Shown here: one piece after another, positions 18,885-26,793 of the stretch
Layout of the letters: each line of letters begins with the position of its first letter
How positions within the stretch are numbered: the first letter of the stretch is position 1
Assembly: GCF_003953935.1 (NCBI RefSeq)
Contig: NZ_RXLQ01000019.1
Span: 1 to 64,000 of the forward strand
DNA length: 64,000 nt
From: Massilia atriviolacea
GTDB taxonomy: Bacteria; Pseudomonadota; Gammaproteobacteria; Burkholderiales; Burkholderiaceae_D
Direction: 5' to 3'
Made by a program: the position numbers and the translations under genes
The notes under the pieces: generated by a model
Seen by the model: only the letters and a program-made list of their open reading frames with translations
What the model was told of the DNA's origin: nothing
Databases searched by the model: none

Positions 18885-19197
18885 GGCAAATAGTTGTCTA
18901 CAGTACCGGCCACCCCGGGAATGCCGGGGAACTCGGGCAGTGTAAACCAAGTTGGCTGTGCGGCAATACCTCTTTCAAGATGTATTATCGATGTACAGTT
19001 GCCGTGATTTAGGGTATCGTTTACGGCACTATTATTGCATCTACGTCCGTACGCCCGGTTCTGCCGACGCTGTCGTGGCACTATTCGAGCTGGCCCCGGT
19101 CTTGCCATTACGCCCGGCTCGTTCCCGTCCATCCTGGAAGTTCCCCGCGTCGGCCTGCGCGGGCGTAGAGCATATCGAACCAACGCCCGGAAAACTT
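18885..19197. other. Divergent intergenic region between the diguanylate cyclase and rhlE
   Basis: 313 bases with no convincing gene. The part from about 18950 to 19050 is much richer in A/T than its surroundings, as expected for two back-to-back promoters, but I could not define hexamers with confidence. The remaining 150 bases before rhlE would form a long leader, which is common for cold-inducible RNA helicases; no cold-shock box was recognised. Confidence 0.5.
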
Positions 19198-20706
19198 ATG
19201 CCTGAAACACCGATTACCATCGAAGCCGACAGTGCACCCACCGTCAAGTTCGCCGATTTCGGCCTTGCGCCGGAGATCCTGCGCGCACTGACGGACCAGG
19301 GCTACATCCATCCGACGCCGATCCAGGCCGCGGCCATTCCCATCGTGCTGCAGGGCCGCGACGTCATGGGCGCGGCCCAGACCGGCACCGGCAAGACCGC
19401 CAGTTTTTCGCTGCCGATCATCCAGCTGCTGCTGGCGCACGCCAATCCGAGCATGTCGCCGGCGCGCCACCCGGTGCGCGCGCTGGTGCTCACGCCGACC
19501 CGCGAGCTGGCGGTGCAGGTGGCCGAGAACGTCAAGGCCTACGCCCAGCACACCCCGCTGCGCTCGACCGTGGTGTTCGGCGGCATGGACATGAAGGGCC
19601 AGACCGTGATCCTCAAGGGCGGGGTCGAGATCGTGATTGCCACCCCGGGCCGCCTGCTCGACCATATCGAACAGAAGAACGTCAGCCTGGGCCAGGTCCA
19701 GATGCTGGTCATGGACGAAGCCGACCGCATGCTGGACATGGGCTTCCTGCCGGACTTGCAGCGCATCATCAACCTGCTGCCGAAGAAGCGCCAGAACCTG
19801 ATGTTCTCGGCCACCTTCTCGCCAGAAATCAAGAAGCTGGCCAACAGTTTCCTGACCGATCCGGCGACCATCGAAGTGGCGCGCAGCAACGCCACCGCCG
19901 ACAAGGTCACCCAGATCGTCTACAAGGTCGCCGACGAAGCCAAGCGCGACGTGGTCGAATTCCTGATCCGCGGGCGCGACCTGAAGCAGGTGCTGGTCTT
20001 TTCGAACACCAAGATCGGCGCCTCGCGCCTGTCGCGCCACCTGGAGCAGGGCGGCATCAAGGCCACCGCGATCCACGGCGACAAGACCCAGCAGGAGCGC
20101 ATGGCCGCCCTGGACGCCTTCAAGAAGGGCGAGATCGACGTGCTGGTCGCCACCGACGTGGCCGCGCGCGGGCTCGACATTTCCGACCTGCCGTGCGTGA
20201 TCAACTTCGACCTGCCCTACAACGCCGAAGACTATGTGCACCGGATCGGCCGCACCGGCCGCGCCGGCGCCTCGGGCGACGCGCTGTCGGTGTTTTCGGA
20301 CAAGGACGAGCGCCTGCTGGTCGACATCGAAAAACTGATCAAGCAAACCATCACGCGCGGCGAACTGGCCGGCTTCGTGGCCAGCAGCGGCAGTAGTGGC
20401 AGCGGCGCGCGCGGCGAAGCGGGCGGCGAACGCCGTCCGCGCCGCGACGAGGGCGCCGGCGGCGCGCGTTCCTCCGGCCGTGCGCCCGAACGCGAACGCG
20501 GCGGCGAGCGCAGTTTCGGCGCCGAACGCGGCGCCGCGTCCGGCCGTTCCGGCCCGTATCCGCGCCGCGAAAAAGTCGATCCCTGGTTCCTGACCCCCTA
20601 CGAACCGGCCAAGAAGAGTGCGCCGGTGGCGGTCGAGCAGGTCGGCGCCAGCGCCAAGCCCAAGCAGAAGATCGCCGTGCTGCTCGGCGGCTCGCCCAAG
20701 CAGTAA
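19198..20706 (+). CDS. rhlE: ATP-dependent RNA helicase RhlE
   Basis: A 502-residue DEAD-box helicase. All core motifs are present: Q motif (GYIHPTPIQAAAIP), motif I (AQTGTGKT), Ia (PTRELAVQ), II (DEAD in VMDEADRMLDMGF), III (SATF), IV-VI up to HRIGRTGRAG. After the core a Gly/Arg/Ser-rich low-complexity tail (about 385-450), then a basic C-terminus with GPYPRREKVDPWFLTPYEP. This domain order is that of RhlE, involved in ribosome assembly and RNA turnover. The start at 19198 is chosen because the family begins MxxxxF..FGL. It is preceded by a 313-base gap and followed by an attenuator-like hairpin. Confidence 0.95.
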   Translation: MPETPITIEADSAPTVKFADFGLAPEILRALTDQGYIHPTPIQAAAIPIVLQGRDVMGAAQTGTGKTASFSLPIIQLLLAHANPSMSPARHPVRALVLTPTRELAVQVAENVKAYAQHTPLRSTVVFGGMDMKGQTVILKGGVEIVIATPGRLLDHIEQKNVSLGQVQMLVMDEADRMLDMGFLPDLQRIINLLPKKRQNLMFSATFSPEIKKLANSFLTDPATIEVARSNATADKVTQIVYKVADEAKRDVVEFLIRGRDLKQVLVFSNTKIGASRLSRHLEQGGIKATAIHGDKTQQERMAALDAFKKGEIDVLVATDVAARGLDISDLPCVINFDLPYNAEDYVHRIGRTGRAGASGDALSVFSDKDERLLVDIEKLIKQTITRGELAGFVASSGSSGSGARGEAGGERRPRRDEGAGGARSSGRAPERERGGERSFGAERGAASGRSGPYPRREKVDPWFLTPYEPAKKSAPVAVEQVGASAKPKQKIAVLLGGSPKQ

Positions 20707-20765
20707 GACGCCGGCCGGCACACCCTCGGGGCGCGGCGGCGCGCTGCGCGGCGGTCCCTCGAGTG

Positions 20766-20782
20766 TTGCCTGGATGTATAAT
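20766..20782 (+). promoter_or_regulatory. Promoter-like element TTGCC-N4-TG-TATAAT before the glycan operon
   Basis: TATAAT at 20777-20782 with TG directly before it and TTGCC four bases further upstream. The same 17-base architecture occurs at 38181-38197 ahead of the acyltransferase gene. No -35 hexamer at normal spacing is visible. A start near 20789 would place a strong hairpin immediately after it. Confidence 0.45.
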
Positions 20783-20795
20783 TTGCCCAAATGTA

Positions 20796-20850
20796 ATGCC
20801 GCAACGCGCCCGGCCGTCCGGCCACCCGCTGCGGCGTTGTTCTTTTTATT
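20796..20850 (+). terminator. Hairpin and T-rich tract between rhlE and the GT2 gene
   Basis: The outer stem ATGCCGCA (20796-20803) pairs with TGCGGCGT (20830-20837, one G-T pair); an inner GGCC/GGCC stem sits within the loop. It is followed by tgttctttttatt. It probably terminates rhlE transcription, and if the promoter at 20777 is used it would also act as a leader attenuator for the glycan operon. Confidence 0.65.
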
Positions 20851-20862
20851 CACTGTATAGCC

Positions 20863-21807
20863 ATGAACAAACTCATTAATCAAAGCATCGCCATCCTCGT
20901 GCCTTGTTACAACGAGGAGCTGACGGTTGCCGCGATTGTTCGCGACTTCAACGCTTGCCTGCCGCAGGCGGTAGTGTATGTTTTCGACAACAATTCCAAG
21001 GATGCCACCGTGCGCCTGGCGCGCGAAGCCGGCGCCGTGGTGCGCAGCGTGCCGCTGCAGGGCAAGGGCAATGTGATCCGGCGCATGTTCGCCGACGTCG
21101 ACGCCGATATCTACATCATGGTCGACGGCGACAATACCTACGACGCCAGCGTGGCCCCCCGGCTGGCCGAAAAACTGGTCGACGAAGGCCTCGACATGGT
21201 GGTCGGCACGCGCGTGTCGACCGAGCAGGAAGCCTACCGCTTCGGCCACCGCTTCGGCAACCGCATGCTGACCGGCTCGGTCGCGGCGGTGTTCGGCAAT
21301 ACCTTCACCGACATGCTGTCGGGCTACCGCGTGTTTTCGCGGCGCTACGCCAAGTCCTTCGCGGCGCACTCGGCCGGCTTCGAAACCGAAACCGAGCTGA
21401 CCGTGCACGCGCTGGAACTGCGCATGCCGGTGGCCGAGGTCGAAACCATCTACCGCTCGCGTCCCGAGGGCTCGGTCAGCAAGCTCAACACCTACCGCGA
21501 CGGCATCCGCATCCTGTGGACCATCATCAAGCTGTTCAAGACCGAAAAGCCGCTGGCCTTCTTTTCGCTGGCCTTCTTCGCCTTCATGCTGGCCGCGCTC
21601 GGCTTCGCCCTGCCGCTGCTGCAGACCTACCTCGACACCGGCCTGGTGCCGCGCCTGCCGACCGCGATCCTGTCGGTGGCGCTGAGCCTGTTCGGCGTGA
21701 TCTCGCTCAACTGCGGCCTGATCCTCGACACCGTCACCAAGGGCCGCATCGAACAGAAGCGCTTCGCCTACCTGGCGATCTCCGGACCGCGCGTGAAAAA
21801 TGCCTGA
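20863..21807 (+). CDS. GtrB-like family 2 glycosyltransferase (bactoprenol sugar transferase)
   Basis: A 314-residue GT2 enzyme. The N-terminal catalytic domain shows ILVPCYNEELTVAAIV, the DxD-type MVDGDNTYDAS and the acceptor region DMLSGYRVFSRRYAKSF. Two membrane helices close the chain (about 230-252 and 265-290). This is the architecture of GtrB/DPM1-type enzymes that transfer a sugar from a nucleotide donor to undecaprenyl phosphate at the cytoplasmic face. The next genes encode a GtrA-type flippase and a large membrane protein, which together give the three-component Gtr system used to decorate O-antigen. The start is the ATG at 20863. Confidence 0.88.
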   Translation: MNKLINQSIAILVPCYNEELTVAAIVRDFNACLPQAVVYVFDNNSKDATVRLAREAGAVVRSVPLQGKGNVIRRMFADVDADIYIMVDGDNTYDASVAPRLAEKLVDEGLDMVVGTRVSTEQEAYRFGHRFGNRMLTGSVAAVFGNTFTDMLSGYRVFSRRYAKSFAAHSAGFETETELTVHALELRMPVAEVETIYRSRPEGSVSKLNTYRDGIRILWTIIKLFKTEKPLAFFSLAFFAFMLAALGFALPLLQTYLDTGLVPRLPTAILSVALSLFGVISLNCGLILDTVTKGRIEQKRFAYLAISGPRVKNA

Positions 21808-21861
21808 GTTCGGCAGTAAGGGCGGGGCCCGCGTGCGCCCCATCGACGCCGCGCCGGCGCC

Positions 21862-22254
21862 ATGAAGCTCGGCGTGCAGCTGCTGCGCTTCGGCGTGGTC
21901 GGCGTGGCCGGGCTGCTGGTCGACCTGGGCGTGCTGGCGCTGGCGCGCAGCGCCGGCCTCGACCCGTATGCCGGGCGCGCGCTCTCCTTCCTGTGCGCCG
22001 TGTTCGCCACCTGGCAAATCAACCGCCGCTATACCTTCCACCCGGCCGGCATCTCGCTGTGGACCGAATGGTGGCGCTACCTGCTGGCCATGAGCGGCGG
22101 CGGGGCGGTCAATCTGGCCACCTACAGCGCCATCGTCTGGTGCTTTCCCGGCGTGCCGCAGATTGCTTACTGGGGCGTGTGCGCCGGTTCGCTGGCCGGG
22201 ATGACGGTCAATTTCGTGGGCGCGCGCTGCTTCGTGTTTCAACGTAAATCGTAA
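21862..22254 (+). CDS. GtrA-family membrane protein (polyprenyl-linked sugar flippase)
   Basis: A 130-residue protein with four hydrophobic helices (about residues 5-25, 35-53, 70-92, 100-122) and the family signatures RFGVVGVAGLLVDLGVL at the start and NFVGARCFVFQRKS at the end. GtrA proteins are thought to flip undecaprenyl-phosphate-linked sugars to the periplasm. It lies 54 bases after the GtrB-like gene and before the GT-C-like gene. The sugar cannot be predicted from the sequence. Confidence 0.9.
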   Translation: MKLGVQLLRFGVVGVAGLLVDLGVLALARSAGLDPYAGRALSFLCAVFATWQINRRYTFHPAGISLWTEWWRYLLAMSGGGAVNLATYSAIVWCFPGVPQIAYWGVCAGSLAGMTVNFVGARCFVFQRKS

Positions 22255-22309
22255 GGGCTGACGCGCCCCCTTTCTCTTCTTTCTCTTAACTATTGATCGC
22301 AGGATTCGC

Positions 22310-24049
22310 ATGAATGTCGTGACTCGGGCAATTTCGCGTGTGGACGCCGGCGTGCTGCGCCTGTGGGAGGGACTCGACCGCGCCGCCGCGCTGCGCCTGT
22401 CCCTGTGGCTGGGCCCGCTGCTGGCCGGCCTGGTCTCGATGCAGCTGGGGCAGGATGCCAACTGGGACTTGCGCAACTATCACTGGTATAACCCCTACGC
22501 TTTCCTGAACGGCAAAATCGGCGTCGACCTCAATCCGGGCCAGTTCCAGAGCTATTTCAATCCCACCATCGACCTGCTGTATTACGGCCTGGCCACGCAT
22601 TTTCCGACCCGCGTGACCGGTTTCGTGATGGGCTTCCTGCACGGGCTCAATTTCGTGCTGCTGATCGCGATCGTGCGCCAGGTATTGCACAGCGCCGAGC
22701 CGGCCGCGCTGGGCGGCGCGCGCTGGCGCCTGCCGCTGCTGCTGGGCGTGGCCGGTTGCCTGGGATTTTCCTTCCTGACCCAGCTCGGCAACACCATGGG
22801 CGACAACCTGACCTCGCTCACCGTGCTGGGCGCCATCGCGCTGCTGCTGCGCCAATGGCCGCAACTGCTGGCCGGCGGCGCGCGCGCGATGATGGTGGCC
22901 GCCCTGGCCGGCCTGATCATCGGCGCCGGCACCGGACTCAAGCTCACCAACGCCAATTACGCGCTGGCCCTGTGCCTGGCGCTGCTGACCTTGCGCGCCA
23001 GCCTGTGGCAGCGCTTTTGCACGGCCTTCGTGTTCGGCCTGGGCACCCTGGCCGGCATCGCCGCCAGCGCCGGCCACTGGTACTGGCTGATGTGGAAGCA
23101 GTTCGGCAATCCCCTGTACCCGCAATTTAACAATATCTTCAAGGCGCCGCTGGCCTCGCAGATCGCCGTGGCCGACATGGGCTGGGTGCCCAAGAACGCG
23201 CTCGAAGCGCTGCTGTGGCCCTTCATCTTCACCTTCAATTCGAAGCGCGTGATCGAGCTGCCGATGACCCAGATCATCTGGCCGCTGGTCTACATCGCCT
23301 TTATCGCGCTGGCCGCGCAGCGCCTGCGCCGCCTGTGGCTGGCCGCGCCCGCGCCCGCCGCCATCCCCGCGTCCGACACCCCCGGCGCGCGCCTGCTGCT
23401 GGTGTTCTTTGCGATTTCCTACCTGATCTGGCTCAAGCTGTTCGGCATCTACCGCTACATGGTGCCGCTCGAACTGCTCGCGCCGCTGGTGCTGTGGCTG
23501 CTGCTGCACCGCCTGTGCAGCGCGCCGGTGGCGCGCGCCATGGGCGCCTGGTGCATCGTGCTGGCGGCCATCGCCGGCCTGCCGCGCGTGAACTGGGGCC
23601 ACCATTACAATGGCGACAAGAGTTTCACGGTGCAGGTGCCGGCCTTTGCCGCGCCGGAGCAGAGCATGGTGTTTACCGTGCATGGCGACCCGCCGATGTC
23701 GTGGCTGGTGCCGCATTTTCCGCAGCGCCTGGCGTTCGCCGCGCTCGGCTCGGGCTTTCCCGAGTCGCCCGCGTTCGCCGAGCGCGTGGCCCGGATGGTG
23801 GCCGCGCGCAAGGGGCCCCTGTACGTGATGCTGGCCGCCGGCGGTTTGCCGCCGGGACCGCGCAGCGGCGCGCCCGCGCTCGATGCCGAGGCCGCCCAGC
23901 GCCAGCGCCGCCTGTACGACGCCGGCCAGGAAATCCTGCAGCGCTACCGCCTCACCTTCGACGAAGCGAGCTGCGTCGTGTACGACGCCCGCTTCGGCGG
24001 CGGCGGCAGCGATCCGTATCAACTCTGTGAAGTAGGGCACCTGCCATGA
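22310..24049 (+). CDS. GT-C-like polytopic membrane protein (candidate Gtr-type glycosyltransferase)
   Basis: A 579-residue protein with about ten to twelve membrane helices and a soluble C-terminal part (about 430-579). An acidic first loop, QDANWDLRNYHWYNPYAFLNG (residues about 48-68), sits where GT-C enzymes carry their catalytic Asp. It follows the GtrB-like and GtrA-like genes, so it is the likely third component that moves the lipid-linked sugar onto a glycan in the periplasm. I infer the role from topology and neighbours; no specific family name is certain. The stop overlaps the next start by four bases (ATGA). Confidence 0.7.
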   Translation: MNVVTRAISRVDAGVLRLWEGLDRAAALRLSLWLGPLLAGLVSMQLGQDANWDLRNYHWYNPYAFLNGKIGVDLNPGQFQSYFNPTIDLLYYGLATHFPTRVTGFVMGFLHGLNFVLLIAIVRQVLHSAEPAALGGARWRLPLLLGVAGCLGFSFLTQLGNTMGDNLTSLTVLGAIALLLRQWPQLLAGGARAMMVAALAGLIIGAGTGLKLTNANYALALCLALLTLRASLWQRFCTAFVFGLGTLAGIAASAGHWYWLMWKQFGNPLYPQFNNIFKAPLASQIAVADMGWVPKNALEALLWPFIFTFNSKRVIELPMTQIIWPLVYIAFIALAAQRLRRLWLAAPAPAAIPASDTPGARLLLVFFAISYLIWLKLFGIYRYMVPLELLAPLVLWLLLHRLCSAPVARAMGAWCIVLAAIAGLPRVNWGHHYNGDKSFTVQVPAFAAPEQSMVFTVHGDPPMSWLVPHFPQRLAFAALGSGFPESPAFAERVARMVAARKGPLYVMLAAGGLPPGPRSGAPALDAEAAQRQRRLYDAGQEILQRYRLTFDEASCVVYDARFGGGGSDPYQLCEVGHLP

Positions 24050-25248
24050 CCACCATTCTCGCGCACCTGCGCCGGCATTCGGCCAAGATCTCGATCGTCG
24101 CCCTGCTGGCCCTGCCGGCGCTGCTGTCGCTGCAGCGCGCCATCGGCAACGCGCCCGATCCCAACCTGGCCCCGCTGCCGCCCAGGCCCCAAAGCCTCGC
24201 GGACTGGACCGCCGCGCCGTCCAAGCTCAGCGCCTGGGTCGACGACCATTTTGGCGGACGCAGGAATTTCATCCGCGTCGGTACCTTCGTGCGTTTTCAC
24301 CTGTTTAAGGAATTTCCGACGATCCAGATGGCGGCCGGCCAGCACGGCCGCTATTTCCTCGCCGCCCACGGCACCAACGTGGCGCGCTACCAGGCCATCA
24401 CCACCGTGTGCGGCAAGGGCGTGGCCAACGCCACCACCATCCCCTACCTGAACAGGATGTTCGGCGCCTTCCACGCCGCCGGGCTGCAGCCGAAACTGCT
24501 GGTGGTGCCGTCCGCGCCGGCGGTGCACCCGGAAGACGTGCCGCCCGCCCTGGTGGCCGAATGCAGCAGCGAGCGCACCGCCGTCACCACGGTCCTGGCG
24601 GCGCCGGAACTGGCGCGCGAGGCGTCCGCGAACATGTTTTATCCGCTCAAGGAAATGCGCGAAATCAAGAAAAGCGCGACCCTGTTCCCCGACACCTGGT
24701 TCCACTGGACCGGCGCCGGACTGGACCAGGTGGCGCGCCTGTCCCTGACCCGCTTCTGGCAGCGCCCGCTCGACCAGGGGCCGGCCCTGGCCACCCGCCG
24801 CCATGTGGCGGGCTCGGACGTGTCGCACCTGTTCGACGGCATCACCCTGAGCAGCGAGATCGTCGAGCCCGACCTGGAGGCGTCCGGCATCAAGGGCTGT
24901 TTCGGAGGCGAGTGCTTCCCGGAAGTGGCGGCCGCGCGCATCCTGCAGGACGTCAGCCGCTTCGACAATCCCAGGGCCCCGGCGCGCCGCCTCCTGATCG
25001 TGTCCGACTCCTTCGGCGTGAAGATCGCGCCCTGGTACGCGCGCTACTACCGCCAGGTCGAGCACATGGCCACCAACCGGGTCGACCAGCTGTCGGCGCC
25101 GCAGATGGCGGAACTGAAGACCTTCCTGTACCGCGATCCGGCCCAGACCGACATCCTGATCCTGTACCACGACGGCGGCGCCATGTACGACACCTTGCGC
25201 CTGGGAACCGAAAACATGCTCCCCGCCGCCGTGCCGAAGCAGGGCTGA
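24046..25248 (+). CDS. AlgJ/AlgX-like SGNH-type acetyltransferase partner, copy J1
   Basis: A 400-residue envelope protein. One N-terminal membrane helix (about 14-32) anchors an extracytoplasmic domain. Family marks are WVDDHFGGRRNFIR (residues 64-77), the Ser motif LLIVSDSFG (Ser322) and the His motif FHWTGAG (His220), then LILYHDGGAMYD. These match AlgJ/AlgX enzymes that pass acetyl groups from an MBOAT protein to a polysaccharide. The Asp normally two residues before the His (DxH) is replaced by Trp218; Asp216 is four before. It is the first of three paralogues that alternate with two MBOAT genes. Confidence 0.82.
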   Translation: MTTILAHLRRHSAKISIVALLALPALLSLQRAIGNAPDPNLAPLPPRPQSLADWTAAPSKLSAWVDDHFGGRRNFIRVGTFVRFHLFKEFPTIQMAAGQHGRYFLAAHGTNVARYQAITTVCGKGVANATTIPYLNRMFGAFHAAGLQPKLLVVPSAPAVHPEDVPPALVAECSSERTAVTTVLAAPELAREASANMFYPLKEMREIKKSATLFPDTWFHWTGAGLDQVARLSLTRFWQRPLDQGPALATRRHVAGSDVSHLFDGITLSSEIVEPDLEASGIKGCFGGECFPEVAAARILQDVSRFDNPRAPARRLLIVSDSFGVKIAPWYARYYRQVEHMATNRVDQLSAPQMAELKTFLYRDPAQTDILILYHDGGAMYDTLRLGTENMLPAAVPKQG

Positions 25249-25304
25249 CGCGCTGCTTACGATAATTTCTTATTTGCAAGTTTTCGATTATTGCAATAGG
25301 GCGA

Positions 25305-25313
25305 TGCTATAAT
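25305..25313 (+). promoter_or_regulatory. Extended -10 promoter (TGCTATAAT) ahead of the first MBOAT gene
   Basis: TGCTATAAT fits the extended -10 consensus TGnTATAAT exactly. It lies 55 bases before the MBOAT start in the only sizeable A/T-rich gap (25249-25367) within the glycan operon. No good -35 hexamer is at the usual distance. It may give the J-I-J-I-J part an internal promoter. Confidence 0.5.
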
Positions 25314-25353
25314 TCCGCGCTTTAGCAGCGCCGCCATCGCCGCCGTGTTCATC

Positions 25354-26792
25354 TGACGAGACATCTTATGGTTTTCAGTTCGGCCGTTTTCCTGTTCTAT
25401 TTTTTCCCCCTCTTCCTGCTGCTGTATTACGTTTTGCCGTGGAAAAACGGCGTCCTGCTGATCGGCAGCCTGGCGTTTTACGCCTGGGGCGAACCGCGCT
25501 TCGTGCCGCTGCTGATGCTGTCGGCCTTCCTGAACTACAGCGTCGGCTACCTGATCGCGCGCGCCCACGGCCAGCGCAAGGCGCTGCTGGTCCTGGGGAT
25601 CGGCCTGAACCTGGCGATGCTCGGCTATTACAAATACCTGGGTTTCTTCGCCGGCATCCTGAACGCCGTCGGCCTGCGCGAAGGCGCGCTGCCGGCCATC
25701 GTGCTGCCGCTGGGGATTTCGTTCTTCGTGTTCCAGGGCATTTCCTACCTGATCGACGTGTACCGGCGCGACATCACCGCGCAAAGCAGCTTCCTGCGCT
25801 TCGCCATGTACAAGGCCATGTTCCCGCAGCTGATCGCCGGCCCGATCGTGCGCTACAGCCAGATCGCCGATGAAGTCGATCACCGCTCGCTGAGCAATGA
25901 ACGGATCTGGATGGGTTTCCGCCTGTTCGTGCTGGGCCTGGCGCAAAAAACCCTGATCGCCAACTACGTGGCCTTGCCGGCCGACCGCATCTTCGCGGTC
26001 GATCCGGCCCAGCTCGACGCCCCCGGCGCCTGGCTCGGCATCGCCTGCTACACGATCCAGATCCTGTTCGACTTCGCCGGCTACTCGAACATGGCGATCG
26101 GCATCGGCCACATGCTCGGCTTTACCTATCCGCCCAACTTCAACCGCCCGTATGCGGCCACCTCGATCACCGATTTCTGGCGCCGCTGGCACATCAGCCT
26201 GTCGAGCTGGTTCCGCGATTACCTGTACATCCCGCTGGGCGGCAACCGCGCCTCACCAGTGCGCACTTACTTCAACCTGGCGCTGGTGTTCTTCCTGTGC
26301 GGCCTGTGGCACGGCGCCGCCTGGACCTTCGTGATCTGGGGCCTGTGGCACGGCGCCCTGCTGGTGCTCGAACGCCTGGGCGGCGCGGCCCTGCTGGCGC
26401 GCCTGCCGGGCGTGGTGGCGCAAGCCTGGACCATGCTGTGCGTGATGATCGGCTGGGTCTTCTTCCGCGCCAACGACGTGCCGTATGCGCTCAAGTACCT
26501 GGGCAGCATGTTCGGCGCCTATGACGGGGTAGCCGTGCTGCATCCGTGGCGCCATGACATCGACAACACCGCGGCCTGGGCGCTGGCGATCGGCATCGTG
26601 CTGGCATGCTGGCGCCTGCGTCCGGCCGCCGGCCGCAAGCCCGAAGCGAAGGCGGTGCCGGCCATCGTGGCGCCGCGCGCCGGCGTGCTGGCCAACAGCG
26701 CCAGCGTGCTGGCCACCTCCGCGCTGGGCCTGCTGTGCATCGCCAGCCTGGCCGCCGGCACTTACAACCCCTTCATCTATTTCAGGTTCTGA
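25354..26792 (+). repeat. Duplicated MBOAT gene, copy 1 (copy 2 at 28076-29513)
   Basis: Long direct repeat: the stretch from the ribosome-binding region through most of the MBOAT coding sequence is nearly the same in both places, separated by about 2.7 kb that holds the J2 gene. Such a repeat could support deletion or amplification of one MBOAT-J unit by recombination. Confidence 0.8.
25368..26792 (+). CDS. MBOAT O-acyltransferase, AlgI-like, copy I1
   Basis: A 474-residue polytopic enzyme of the membrane-bound O-acyltransferase family. The characteristic block WRRWHISLSSWFRDYLYIPLGG (residues 271-292, quoted as a region) and the two active-site histidines His315 and His328 in LWHGAAWTFVIWGLWHG are intact. 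AlgI-type proteins carry an acetyl group across the inner membrane and hand it to an AlgJ/AlgX partner, which acetylates the polymer. The gene is almost identical to the copy at 28089, and differs mainly in its C-terminal 80 residues. An ATG at 25368 follows gacgagacatctt, a block duplicated with the gene. Confidence 0.95.
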   Translation: MVFSSAVFLFYFFPLFLLLYYVLPWKNGVLLIGSLAFYAWGEPRFVPLLMLSAFLNYSVGYLIARAHGQRKALLVLGIGLNLAMLGYYKYLGFFAGILNAVGLREGALPAIVLPLGISFFVFQGISYLIDVYRRDITAQSSFLRFAMYKAMFPQLIAGPIVRYSQIADEVDHRSLSNERIWMGFRLFVLGLAQKTLIANYVALPADRIFAVDPAQLDAPGAWLGIACYTIQILFDFAGYSNMAIGIGHMLGFTYPPNFNRPYAATSITDFWRRWHISLSSWFRDYLYIPLGGNRASPVRTYFNLALVFFLCGLWHGAAWTFVIWGLWHGALLVLERLGGAALLARLPGVVAQAWTMLCVMIGWVFFRANDVPYALKYLGSMFGAYDGVAVLHPWRHDIDNTAAWALAIGIVLACWRLRPAAGRKPEAKAVPAIVAPRAGVLANSASVLATSALGLLCIASLAAGTYNPFIYFRF

Positions 26793-26793
26793 C

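Noticed and set aside
20967-20978. GGCGGTAG resembling the ops element for RfaH
   Set aside because: It lies inside the coding region of the GT2 gene, misses the last consensus base, and an 8-base match is expected by chance in 64 kb of this composition.
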